Assembly (NCBI GenBank): GCA_017308595.1 | Contig: JAFKER010000007.1 | Span: forward strand, 1 to 64,000 | Reading direction: 5' to 3' | DNA: 64,000 nt | DNA from: Afipia sp. | Lineage (GTDB): Bacteria; Pseudomonadota; Alphaproteobacteria; Rhizobiales; Xanthobacteraceae | Shown here: piece by piece, positions 8,485 through 16,767 of the stretch | Layout of the letters: each line of letters opens with the position of its first letter | Numbering within the stretch: the stretch's first letter is position 1 | The notes under the pieces: generated by a model | Databases searched by the model: none | Seen by the model: the letters and a program-made list of their open reading frames with translations, nothing else | Told to the model about the DNA's origin: nothing | Translations under genes and position numbers: made by a program

Positions 8485-9345
8485 ATGACACAGCTTATTT
8501 TAGGTCAGCTGCTCAACGGCATCATTGTCGGATCGCTTTACGGCATCATCGCGTTGGGCGTTACGCTGACATTCGGCCTCACCGGCATCGTGAACTTTGC
8601 GCTCGGCGCATTCATGATGCTCGGAGCCTACAGCACTTGGTATCTCTATGACGTCAGTCATCTTCCATATCCCGTGGCGGTGATTGGCGCAGTTCTGATC
8701 GTCAGCGTCGTCGGCTATATATCCGACTTGACGCTTTTCCGCTTCACGCGCGGAAATCTCGTTAACGGCCTTCTGGTTTCGATCGGTCTGATCTCGGTGT
8801 TTGAAGCGCTCGTTCTGGCGGCGTTTACGACGACACCAAAGGATCTCACTTACGTGATGCCCGGCGCATTCCAGATCGCAGGGCTGTTCTTGCCGAAGAT
8901 CAAGGTCGTCGTCTGTCTCGTCTTCCTGGCAATCATTTTCGGCACGTATCTGGCGCTGACCCGCACATGGCTCGGCCGCGCCGCGTTCGCATATGCGCAG
9001 AATCCGGAAGCAGCGGCCTTGATGGGAATTCGCACCGAGCGGCTGCAAACCATCGTTGTCGTTTACTCGACGGCCTTGGCGGGGCTGGGCGGCGGTCTCT
9101 ATGCGAGCATGTATTCGCTGGAGCCGACCATCGGTGCGGCCTACATCCTGAAAGCTGTTGAAGCTGCAATTCTTGCAGGTGTCGGCAGCGTCATTGGCGC
9201 GCTTGGCGGCGGCATCATTCTGGGTGTGAGCGAGAACATCGGATCGGTCTTCTTTCCATCCGCCTTCCGCGACGCGTATGGGCTCGTTTTCCTCATCGCA
9301 ATCCTTCTTGTTCGCCCGAGCGGGCTGTTTGGAGATAAGTCATGA
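8485..9345 (+). CDS. ABC transporter permease (LivH type)
   Basis: 286 residues with about eight membrane segments. It begins MTQLILGQLLNGIIVGSLYG and carries GLTGIVNFALGAFMMLGAY and late GVGSVIGALGGGIILGVSEN, all LivH hallmarks. The ATG at 8485 is preferred over a TTG two codons upstream. Overlaps the LivM-type gene by ATGA. Forms the membrane channel with the next gene. Confidence 0.87.
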   Translation: MTQLILGQLLNGIIVGSLYGIIALGVTLTFGLTGIVNFALGAFMMLGAYSTWYLYDVSHLPYPVAVIGAVLIVSVVGYISDLTLFRFTRGNLVNGLLVSIGLISVFEALVLAAFTTTPKDLTYVMPGAFQIAGLFLPKIKVVVCLVFLAIIFGTYLALTRTWLGRAAFAYAQNPEAAALMGIRTERLQTIVVVYSTALAGLGGGLYASMYSLEPTIGAAYILKAVEAAILAGVGSVIGALGGGIILGVSENIGSVFFPSAFRDAYGLVFLIAILLVRPSGLFGDKS

Positions 9346-10280
9346 GACTCGCTATCCTCGGCGGTCTGCTGGTTGCGCTGATAGCGCCCTGGTTCGTAAA
9401 AAGCGATTCTACGCTAGCGATCGCGATCTATGGCTTTATGGCCGCGTCCCTGGCCGTGAGCTTCAACCTGATCTTCGGATTCACCGGTCAGCTCTCGATG
9501 TTTCACGCAGCATCGTTCGGTGTATCCGCCTATGTCGTAACAATTCTCGTTACTTCGTTCGGCTGGGATTTCTGGTTGGCCATTCCATGTGCGTTGGCTC
9601 TGGTGGTTGCGCTGTCCTTGATCGTCGGAACGATCTGCTTTCGCTTCAAGCTGAAAGAGTTCTATTTCGCCGTGGTAACCATGGCGTTTTCAGAAGTTCT
9701 GCGTCTGATCACGCTGAACTGGAATAGCGTTACCAATGGTTCGCTGGGCATCACCGTGGTGGAGAAACCATCGCTGTGGACGCCATGGGGCTCGCTTACG
9801 TTCTCGAGCGGTTTCTCCTGGTATTACGTCACTCTGGCGTTGCTGGTCATTGTTTACGTCATCTGCCAGCGGGTTCTCGGCTCATGGATCGGTCAATGTC
9901 TCGCCGCGATCCGGCTTAACGACCAGCTGGGAGAGACACTCGGCATCGATGTCTTCAAGTACAAGCTGCTCAGCTTCGCCATCGGCAGCGCACTGGCTGG
10001 CCTGGTGGGCGCATTCTACGGTTTCTACGCCGGGTTTGTTGAACCACACTATTTCTCGATCACCCTTGGTCTCGATATCGTGGCGATGGTTTTGCTCGGC
10101 GGCATCAACTCGCTGATCGGTCCTGTCATCGGCGCATTGTTGCTGACCGCACTGCCTCACATGATCGAGCTCAGTGCTGAACTTCGAATCGCGCTCTACG
10201 GCGCAATCCTCATCTTCGTGATCCTCGTCATGCCGAAGGGCATCATGGGTCTTTTGTCGAGCAGAAAAAATGCTGCTTAA
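9342..10280 (+). CDS. ABC transporter permease (LivM type)
   Basis: 312 residues with multiple hydrophobic helices. FGFTGQLSMFHAASFGVSAY, the EFYFAVVTMAFSEVLRLITL region and GGINSLIGPVIGALLLTALP match LivM. It pairs with the LivH-type protein. The stop lies inside the next gene, an 11-base overlap, consistent with translational coupling. Confidence 0.87.
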   Translation: MRLAILGGLLVALIAPWFVKSDSTLAIAIYGFMAASLAVSFNLIFGFTGQLSMFHAASFGVSAYVVTILVTSFGWDFWLAIPCALALVVALSLIVGTICFRFKLKEFYFAVVTMAFSEVLRLITLNWNSVTNGSLGITVVEKPSLWTPWGSLTFSSGFSWYYVTLALLVIVYVICQRVLGSWIGQCLAAIRLNDQLGETLGIDVFKYKLLSFAIGSALAGLVGAFYGFYAGFVEPHYFSITLGLDIVAMVLLGGINSLIGPVIGALLLTALPHMIELSAELRIALYGAILIFVILVMPKGIMGLLSSRKNAA

Positions 10281-11043
10281 TATCAAGAACCTCACAAAAC
10301 GCTTTGGTGGTCTCACCGCCGTTTCCAATGTCTCGTTCGGTATCGAGCGTGGCGAGATCATCGGGATTTTCGGACCCAACGGTTCGGGAAAGACCACGAC
10401 CTTGAGTCTGATCGCCGGCATCTTGAAGCCGACGAGCGGCGAGATCGTTTGGAAGGGCGAAAACATCAACGCCCTCACGCCGTTCCAGGTCGCGCAGCAG
10501 GGGCTGGTGAAGACTTTCCAGAATCCTCAGCTCTTCCCGGAACTGACTGTTGCCGAGCACATGCGCATTGCATGTCATCTTCACGTCAAGCGGGCGCTTG
10601 GCCCAAGACGCTTGCTGACCCTGCTCGGGAAGGGCGCGACAGCCGATCTGGAGAAGACGCTCAGCAAGAAGATCGACCAGATGCTGGAGCTCTGCCGGCT
10701 CTACAAGCATCGGAACGATGAGGCCGGTGCCTTGTCCTATGGCGGTGAAAAAATGCTCGGCGTGGCGATGGGAATGGTCTGTGACCCGGAGCTTCTGCTG
10801 CTGGACGAGCCGGCATCAGGTCTCGGCCATGACGAGATCACCAATCTTGATGCAGTACTTCGCGATTTGAAAACGCATGGCGTGACGCTCTGCATTATCG
10901 ACCACAAGGTTGGATTTCTCGGCCGTTTGGCCGACCGTTCCATCGCTCTGCACCACGGAGCTGTTATCGCTTCCGGAACCACCGCCGAAGTTCTCGCCGA
11001 CGACGCGGTCGTAACCGCCTATTTGGGCAAGAAACATGCTTGA
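10270..11043 (+). CDS. ABC transporter ATP-binding protein (LivG type)
   Basis: 257 residues, soluble ATPase. Walker A is GPNGSGKTT (~37-45), the signature region reads LSYGGEKMLGVA, and Walker B is LLLLDEPASGLG, followed by IDHKVGFLG. The signature has LSYGG where many LivG proteins have LSYGQ. It energises the LivHM-type channel together with the next gene, which it overlaps by 8 bases. Confidence 0.87.
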   Translation: MLLNIKNLTKRFGGLTAVSNVSFGIERGEIIGIFGPNGSGKTTTLSLIAGILKPTSGEIVWKGENINALTPFQVAQQGLVKTFQNPQLFPELTVAEHMRIACHLHVKRALGPRRLLTLLGKGATADLEKTLSKKIDQMLELCRLYKHRNDEAGALSYGGEKMLGVAMGMVCDPELLLLDEPASGLGHDEITNLDAVLRDLKTHGVTLCIIDHKVGFLGRLADRSIALHHGAVIASGTTAEVLADDAVVTAYLGKKHA

Positions 11044-11740
11044 TCTGAAGAATCTCAATGTCAGCTACGGCAAGCAGAAGGTCTTGCGTGATGTCAGTCT
11101 TTCGCTCGGAGAGCGGGAGGTCGTCACTCTTATCGGTTCGAACGCCGCGGGCAAGTCTACGACTCTCCGCACAATTGCAGGCCTGAAGAAGGCCGATTCC
11201 GGAACGGTCGAATTCGGCGGCAAGGACATCTCTCCGCAGCCGACAGTGGAGCGTGTTCAATCCGGGCTGGTGCTGGTGCCGGAGGGGCGGCAGATTTTCC
11301 CGCGACTCACCGTCAACGAGAATTTGCTGATGGGCGCTTATCATCGTGCCGATCGCAATGATGTTGATGACGATCTCGAGCGGATCTTCGCGATGTTTCC
11401 GCGTCTTAGAGAGCGACGCGTTCAGCGCGCAGGATCTATGTCCGGTGGCGAACAGCAGATGTTGGCTATCGGCCGCGGCCTGATGTCCAGGCCCAAGGTC
11501 ATGCTTCTCGACGAGCCGACGCTGGGTCTCGCACCGATTATCATCGAGGAGTTGGGTTCTATCGTCAGAAATCTGGCGAGCGAGGGGTTGGCGATCCTGC
11601 TGGCTGAGCAGAACGCAATGATGGCTCTCGGCTGCGCAGACCGGGCCTACATTCTTCAGTCGGGCAGCATCGTGATGAGCGGAGACGCCAAAAAGCTCTC
11701 CGAAACACCCGAGGTCAAGCAGATGTACCTTGGAACATAA
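11036..11740 (+). CDS. ABC transporter ATP-binding protein (LivF type)
   Basis: 234 residues. Walker A reads GSNAAGKST, the signature MSGGEQQMLAIG, Walker B VMLLDEPTLGLAP, then LLAEQNAMMAL with the LivF-type EQN. It is the partner ATPase of the LivG-type protein. The crotonase gene starts 34 bases after its stop, so transporter and catabolic genes are probably co-transcribed. Confidence 0.87.
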   Translation: MLDLKNLNVSYGKQKVLRDVSLSLGEREVVTLIGSNAAGKSTTLRTIAGLKKADSGTVEFGGKDISPQPTVERVQSGLVLVPEGRQIFPRLTVNENLLMGAYHRADRNDVDDDLERIFAMFPRLRERRVQRAGSMSGGEQQMLAIGRGLMSRPKVMLLDEPTLGLAPIIIEELGSIVRNLASEGLAILLAEQNAMMALGCADRAYILQSGSIVMSGDAKKLSETPEVKQMYLGT

Positions 11741-11773
11741 CGGCGATATCGCGACGAGTAGAGAAGTAAAGTA

Positions 11774-12529
11774 ATGGGTCACGTAGATAGCGTTGTTGAT
11801 GTTGAGAGAAATGGCGCGGTCGCGACGATCACCCTGCTGCGTTCGGCGCGTCGTAATGCCATGGATCAGGCGCTGGTCGATGGTGTGAAGGATGCGCTTC
11901 TCAAACTCGATCGAGACAAGGATATCGCGGCGATCGTGCTGGTTGGCGCCGCGCCGGGGTTTTCCGCTGGAAGCGATCTCAAATTCATTGGGAATCTTGA
12001 TCTCGAAGCCATGGGGCGTTTCGAGCAGGAGTGTGCCGATCTCGGCCGGCTGATAGGCTTTCTGGATACGCCGGTGATTGCAGCCGTGGAGATGTTCGCG
12101 GTTGGTGGCGGATTCACGCTCGCGACAAGTTGCGACATTGTTGTCGCGGGGCGAGGGTCGCAATGGAGTCTACCCGAGGTGCCGCACGGCTGGCTGACGC
12201 CGTGGGGCATCAAGTCCCTGGTGTCCCGAATTGGTTTGGTGAGGGCGCGTCAGCTTTGCTTCTGCCTTGAACCGCTCGATGGTGAAGCCGCGCGCGACAT
12301 GGGGATCGTCGACTATTGTTGTGACGACGGCAAGGCACTCGAGACTGCATTCGCCATGGCGGAGAAGATCGCGAAGCTGCCGCAGCCTGCGGTGCGTGCA
12401 ACCAAGCGTTTCTTCTCGAACTACCTGATGGAAGATGCGGAGGCGATGGATTTCGAAGCCAATCGCCTTTTTCTCGATAATTGCCGAGAAACCGCCGCAC
12501 AGCAGACTCTCGCCAAATACCGTCGCTGA
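11774..12529 (+). CDS. Crotonase-family protein with altered active site
   Basis: 251 residues. The oxyanion-hole segment FSAGSDLKFIG is present and the core reads EMFAVGGGFTLATSCD, then SLPEVPHGWLTPWGIKSLVS. The second Glu of the hydratase pair (LPE) is kept, but the first (GGG-x-E-LA) is Thr, and the usual GAGGTQRL loop is replaced by TPWG. Another crotonase reaction (isomerisation, hydrolysis, C-C cleavage) is therefore as likely as hydration. Paralogue of the frameshifted gene at 3932. Lies between the transporter and an acyl-CoA dehydrogenase in one operon. Confidence 0.84.
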   Translation: MGHVDSVVDVERNGAVATITLLRSARRNAMDQALVDGVKDALLKLDRDKDIAAIVLVGAAPGFSAGSDLKFIGNLDLEAMGRFEQECADLGRLIGFLDTPVIAAVEMFAVGGGFTLATSCDIVVAGRGSQWSLPEVPHGWLTPWGIKSLVSRIGLVRARQLCFCLEPLDGEAARDMGIVDYCCDDGKALETAFAMAEKIAKLPQPAVRATKRFFSNYLMEDAEAMDFEANRLFLDNCRETAAQQTLAKYRR

Positions 12530-12568
12530 GTCGCAACGAAGACCGATACAACAAGCAGGACAGGGACG

Positions 12569-13711
12569 ATGCTACTTGATTTGAACGAAGACGAAACCAT
12601 GCTCCGCAATGGATTGCAGCAATTCGCGGAAGGTTCGTTACGTCCGAACATCAAGGCCTTTGCTGATGAGCACAAATTTCCGACCGCGTTGATGAAGGAA
12701 TTTCTGGCACTCGGTTTCATGGGAACGGCTTACGATCCCAACTACGGCGGAGGCGGCCTCGGAACCCGTGGGGCGGCGATTGTTGCCGAGCAGCTTGCCC
12801 GTATTGAGCCTGGTTTCGCAGCGATCTATCTCTGCAACAGTGCGCCGATGACCACCATTGCCCGCTACGGATCAGACGAGATCAAGAGCAAGTGGCTTGA
12901 GCCGCTGTGCCGGGGCGAGATGATTGCATCTTTCGGGGTCACCGAACCGAGCGGCGGTTCGGACGTCGCCAGCGTCAAGATGCGCGCGGTCGAGGATGGC
13001 GACTCATTCGTACTTTCGGGATCCAAGGTGTTTTCGACCAATGCCGGCACTGCGCTGCACGGCGTCACGACCTTTGTCGCCGTGACTGACCCGGAGCTTG
13101 GTCCGAGGGGTCTATCGACCTTTGTGGTGCCAGTCGGCACACCGGGCTTCACTGTTGGTAAGCCGGGCCGGAAGATTGGTTGGCGCATTGCCGACTCTGT
13201 CGAACTGTTCTTGGATGGATGCCGCATTCCAAAAGCAAACATGATTGGAAATCGTGGCGACGGCCTGAAGCAGATCCTTACGACTCTGAGCATCGGACGT
13301 ATTCTCGTTGCCGCAACAGCGTTGGGTCTTGCCCGCAAGGCAGTTGATCTCGCGAAGTCATATGGAAATGGCCGCAAGGTGGGCGGTGCCGGAATTTTCA
13401 ACCACCAGGGACTGACATTCCCCCTGGCTGATGCGCTTACCAATATTCATGCAGCCGAGCTGATGATCCGTAACGCGTCCTGTCTGGCGGACGCTGACAG
13501 GCCATTCCGTCTCGAAACGTCGATGACAAAATTATTTGCGACCGAAATGGCAGGACAGGCCGCGGACATTGCACTGCAGGTTCACGGAGGATACGGCGCG
13601 TTCGAGGAATATGAAGTCTCGAGTCTCCCGGGGGAAGCACGTGTACTCCGGATTCTGGAGGGTACCAGCGAAATCCAACGTCTGGTGATTGCCCGCGAGT
13701 TATCCGCCTGA
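12569..13711 (+). CDS. Acyl-CoA dehydrogenase
   Basis: 380 residues, standard length. It has YDPNYGGGGLGTRGAAIVAE, the FAD-contact segment FGVTEPSGGSDVASVKMRA, VFSTNAGTALHG and a C-terminal QVHGGYGAFEEYEVSS. Glu364 in RILEGTSEIQRL sits at the catalytic base position of medium-chain-type enzymes. It would introduce an alpha-beta double bond into an acyl-CoA, passing electrons to ETF. Last gene of the transporter operon; a hairpin follows. Confidence 0.9.
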   Translation: MLLDLNEDETMLRNGLQQFAEGSLRPNIKAFADEHKFPTALMKEFLALGFMGTAYDPNYGGGGLGTRGAAIVAEQLARIEPGFAAIYLCNSAPMTTIARYGSDEIKSKWLEPLCRGEMIASFGVTEPSGGSDVASVKMRAVEDGDSFVLSGSKVFSTNAGTALHGVTTFVAVTDPELGPRGLSTFVVPVGTPGFTVGKPGRKIGWRIADSVELFLDGCRIPKANMIGNRGDGLKQILTTLSIGRILVAATALGLARKAVDLAKSYGNGRKVGGAGIFNHQGLTFPLADALTNIHAAELMIRNASCLADADRPFRLETSMTKLFATEMAGQAADIALQVHGGYGAFEEYEVSSLPGEARVLRILEGTSEIQRLVIARELSA

Positions 13712-13771
13712 GCGCTTCACTTCGGAAATCTGGCTATTGCCGTCTCCGATACTTTCAGATTTTCTTCATTT

Positions 13772-13795
13772 CACGTCGCGCTACTGCGCGACGTG
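13772..13795 (+). terminator. Hairpin after acyl-CoA dehydrogenase gene
   Basis: CACGTCGCG (13772-13780) pairs with CGCGACGTG (13787-13795) around a 6-base loop, 60 bases after the stop. The trailing T-run is poor, so intrinsic termination is likely but not certain. Confidence 0.5.
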
Positions 13796-13927
13796 TGTAA
13801 CTATTCTTGTGCGCCAGACCGAAAATGCGTTGAGTTTGAGCGCGTTGGACGCATAATGCCGGTGTTCGCATCCGGTTCAAGATAACAATCTGCTCTGGCT
13901 GCCGACCGGAAACGGAGCATTAAGGCG

Positions 13928-14659
13928 TTGGCAACAGCGAAGGCAACCAGGCGCGCGAACCCGAAGCGAGGCATTGGCGCAAAAAGGGCCCAGTCGCAGA
14001 GCGAGACTGACACGCCTGACCGCATTTCCGAGCAGACGATGACGGATCGGGCCTACGCCGAGCTTGAAGAAATGATCGTCACGCTGCGTCTTGAACCGGG
14101 TACGGTCTTGTCGGAAGCGGTGCTGGCGAAGTTGCTCAAGATCGGCCGGACGCCGATCCGGGAAGCGCTCCAGCGGCTGTCGCGTGACGGGCTGGTGAAC
14201 ATTTTGCCTCGCCGTGGCATCCTGGTGTCGGAGATCAATCTGCACAGCCAATTGCGCTTGTTGGAGGTCCGCCGGGAGCTGGAGCGCCTGATGGCGCGCG
14301 CCGCAGCGGAGCGGGCGAACGACGAGGAACGCAGGAAGTTCTCCGCTATCGCAGACAGCATGAAACGCGCATCGCTGGAGGCGGATGCCATGGCCTTCAT
14401 GCGGCTGGACCAGGAGTTCAACGCACTGATTTCCACGACTGCACGGAATGAATTCGCCAGCCGCTCCATGGGCCTGATGCACGGCCTGTCGAGACGCTTC
14501 TGGTATCAACACTACCGCGAGGCCGCGGATCTGCCGCTTGCGGCGCGATTGCATGCCGAGGTCGCTGAAGCTATTGCAAAATGCGATCCGGATCGTGCAG
14601 CGACAGCCTCTGATCGGCTGGTCGGCTATATCGAAAGTTTTGCGCGGTCCACGCTTTAA
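13928..14659 (+). CDS. GntR-family regulator with FCD ligand domain (second paralogue)
   Basis: 243 residues from a TTG start (GGAG about ten bases upstream); an ATG at 14039 is a possible shorter start. The first ~37 residues are basic and rich in Ala and Arg. The winged helix (~40-100) has LEEMIVTLRLEPGTVLSEAV, IGRTPIREALQRLSRDGLV and ILPRRGILVSEI; the FCD domain follows with EVRRELERLMARAA. It strongly resembles the regulator at 6282. Placed between the transporter operon and the convergent alcohol dehydrogenase operon, it probably governs one or both. Confidence 0.87.
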   Translation: MATAKATRRANPKRGIGAKRAQSQSETDTPDRISEQTMTDRAYAELEEMIVTLRLEPGTVLSEAVLAKLLKIGRTPIREALQRLSRDGLVNILPRRGILVSEINLHSQLRLLEVRRELERLMARAAAERANDEERRKFSAIADSMKRASLEADAMAFMRLDQEFNALISTTARNEFASRSMGLMHGLSRRFWYQHYREAADLPLAARLHAEVAEAIAKCDPDRAATASDRLVGYIESFARSTL

Positions 14660-14669
14660 CGTGGCGCTG

Positions 14670-15779
14670 CTAGAATTCGATAACGGTGCGTATTGTTTTC
14701 CCAGCACGCAGAAGGTCAAATCCTTCATTTATGGATTCGAGCTTCATGCGGTGAGTGATCAGATCATCCAGCTTTAGCCGTCCTTCAAGGTAGGCCTTTG
14801 CGAGCAGGGGGAAGTCGCGCCTCGGTCTTGCGCCGCCATAACTTGAGCGCCGCAGTCGTTTCTCTCCCATCAGAGAGCCCCACCGGAAGTTGACGTCCTT
14901 GGTCACATCGATTTTGCCCAGCCAGATCACCTGGCCTCCCAGACGGACGGCTTCCGTTGTTTGGCGGAAGGCTGTCGGATGACCCGCGGACTCAAGCACG
15001 ACGTCGACACCGCGACCGCCGGTCGCGGTGCGCGCGGCATCAATGGGATCATCTCTAGTGGCGTTGACGCATTGAGTTGCTCCGACACGGGAGGCGATCT
15101 GCAGTTTCGCATCATCGAGATCGACTGCAATAATGGAGCCTGCGCCTGCAAGGCTTGCGCCCTGGATTGCAGCAAGTCCCACCGCGCCGCATCCGAAAAC
15201 CATCACGCTATCGCCCTGACGGATGTCCGCGACATTGAGCGCAGCGCCGACGCCTGTCATGACACCGCATCCGATCAGGCAAGAGCGGTCGAATGGAATT
15301 TCCTTTGGCACTACAATCGCCTGCTGGGCCGGCACCACACAGTATTCAGCGAAGGTCCCGAGAAACATCAGGTGGGCGAGGGGTGATCCCGATGCCAAGC
15401 TGGCCTTCGACGTGCCGTCGAAATGCATCCCGCGGGGACCGGCCTCGATATAATTATCGCAGAGAATGGGCTGGTCACGGTCACACTGGAAGCAATGGCC
15501 GCAATGCGGATTCCATGACAGAACGACGTGATCGCCAATCTTGAGATCTGTCACATCTCGGCCGATCTCTTCGACCACGCCGGAGGCCTCGTGGCCGAGC
15601 ACCATCGGCAATGGATTACGAAGAGAACCGTCGATCACCTCGAGGTCGGTGTGGCAAAGGCTGCTGGCGCGAATTCGCACCCTTACATCTTCCGGTCCCA
15701 CCGGCGCGCCGGTCACTGTCTCGATCGCGAGCGGTGTGCCGACCTTGTGCAGCACGGCTGCGCGAAAGCCTGAACTCAT
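14670..15779 (-). CDS. Zinc-dependent alcohol dehydrogenase (class III-like MDR)
   Basis: 369 residues. Catalytic zinc ligands are Cys42 and the His63-Glu64 pair. Structural zinc ligands Cys93, Cys96, Cys99 and Cys107 are in CGHCFQCDRDQPILC. A Rossmann motif VFGCGAVGLAAIQGA lies near residue 200, followed by AVDLDD, where the Asp suggests NAD preference. It would oxidise an alcohol to an aldehyde, or reduce the reverse. It is the last gene of an opposite-strand operon starting with a membrane hydroxylase, so it may act on that enzyme's product. Convergent with the GntR gene, only 10 bases apart. Confidence 0.86.
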   Translation of the reverse strand: MSSGFRAAVLHKVGTPLAIETVTGAPVGPEDVRVRIRASSLCHTDLEVIDGSLRNPLPMVLGHEASGVVEEIGRDVTDLKIGDHVVLSWNPHCGHCFQCDRDQPILCDNYIEAGPRGMHFDGTSKASLASGSPLAHLMFLGTFAEYCVVPAQQAIVVPKEIPFDRSCLIGCGVMTGVGAALNVADIRQGDSVMVFGCGAVGLAAIQGASLAGAGSIIAVDLDDAKLQIASRVGATQCVNATRDDPIDAARTATGGRGVDVVLESAGHPTAFRQTTEAVRLGGQVIWLGKIDVTKDVNFRWGSLMGEKRLRRSSYGGARPRRDFPLLAKAYLEGRLKLDDLITHRMKLESINEGFDLLRAGKTIRTVIEF

Positions 15780-15817
15780 GTGCTTGTTTCCGGTATGCGG
15801 CCTGCTGGAGCGAATGC

Positions 15818-16114
15818 CTAAGCGTTGAGAGCCTTGATCGACTCGTCGATGTCCTCTGAGGTCAGTTCCCAGACATTGTCGAAGTTCGCCACGATATTCT
15901 TCATAAACTGTTCGTGCAGCGCTTTGGCTCGGGCGGCATCGTGCAGGTGATCGTAAAGCAGCGCGAACGCCAGCTGGGCAGGTTCCGGTCCCTCATAGCT
16001 CCATTCGAAGCCGCGATCGGTGAGCGCAAACTGATCATAGTATGGCGACAGCGGCTTGCCGTCGGCTGATACTGCAATCCCGTCGATTGTTCTGTCCCCG
16101 ACATAGTGAGTCAT
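15818..16114 (-). CDS. DUF6166-like small protein
   Basis: 98 residues from the ATG at 16114, chosen because CAGGGG precedes it; an upstream start would add 14 unlike residues. MTHYVGDRTIDGIAVSADGK, PLSPYYDQFALTDRGFEWSY and GPEPAQLAFALLYDHL match the DUF6166 pattern (Y-x-G-x-R ... GFEWGY-x-GPAQLALALL). Soluble, no signal peptide. Function unknown. Sits between the alcohol dehydrogenase and membrane-protein genes of the same operon. Confidence 0.65.
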   Translation of the reverse strand: MTHYVGDRTIDGIAVSADGKPLSPYYDQFALTDRGFEWSYEGPEPAQLAFALLYDHLHDAARAKALHEQFMKNIVANFDNVWELTSEDIDESIKALNA

Positions 16115-16133
16115 TATTGTTGCCCCTGTAGAT

Positions 16134-16325
16134 TTACGACCGACGCTGGCCGTCACCCTTCTTCATCACCTCGGGGAAGACCCACATGGCGACTGTCGCG
16201 AAAACGCCAAGAAATGCGACGGCATAGCTCGGGCCAACCTTGCCCGCTTGCGCCATATAAAAGTAAGCCGCCGCGGCCGTCAGCAGGCAGCCCACAGAAA
16301 GAAGAAATTTGATGCGATGAGGCAT
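16134..16325 (-). CDS. Small membrane protein (63 residues, two helices)
   Basis: Start at ATG 16325, preceded by GGAG eight bases upstream; a TTG seven codons earlier is less likely. Two hydrophobic helices (FLLSVGCLLTAAAAYFYMA and YAVAFLGVFATVAMWVF) are joined by a short polar loop, with a charged tail EVMKKGDGQRRS. No family recognised. Tightly packed between the DUF6166 gene and the next membrane-protein gene. Confidence 0.6.
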   Translation of the reverse strand: MPHRIKFLLSVGCLLTAAAAYFYMAQAGKVGPSYAVAFLGVFATVAMWVFPEVMKKGDGQRRS

Positions 16326-16349
16326 ATGTTGTCTCCAGAACGGCAAAGA

Positions 16350-16748
16350 TCAGGCGATGGATTTCAGAAAAGACGTCACCGGGTTTGACGTGAAAACGCT
16401 GAAGACAGCCAGGGTCACTGCGAGGACAAATCCAGTGACGATTAGGCCCGCCGAGCTGTTTCGCCATCGTTCCGGGATCGCTTGAAATGGCTCGGGAATG
16501 AACAGAAACAGCAAGCCGGCGACGATGACGATGCTGCTCCAGCGCAACTCAGCAACTGCATAGAAGCAGGCGCTGAGCAGCAGAGCTATCCAGAGTGCTG
16601 TACTCATGAACACGAGTGAAGCAGGAATGTTCTCAGCCCGCGATTCAAGCGGATACATCCCGGAGAGCTGAAGAAAGCCGAGGCAACACACGCTCCAAAC
16701 AACGATGAACCAGACAAGCTGTACTATATTGGGCTCAAGCTGGCTCAT
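16350..16748 (-). CDS. Membrane protein of unknown function (four helices)
   Basis: 132 residues from ATG 16748, overlapping by ~19 codons with a longer but unlikely upstream frame. Hydrophobic stretches lie at VQLVWFIVVWSVCCLGFLQL, LVFMSTALWIALLLSACFYA, IVIVAGLLFLFIP and LIVTGFVLAVTLAVFSVF. Immediately follows the hydroxylase gene, without a clear family assignment. With the 63-residue protein it may form an accessory membrane subunit. Confidence 0.6.
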   Translation of the reverse strand: MSQLEPNIVQLVWFIVVWSVCCLGFLQLSGMYPLESRAENIPASLVFMSTALWIALLLSACFYAVAELRWSSIVIVAGLLFLFIPEPFQAIPERWRNSSAGLIVTGFVLAVTLAVFSVFTSNPVTSFLKSIA

Positions 16749-16767
16749 CGGCTGTTCCGGCGTCCGT

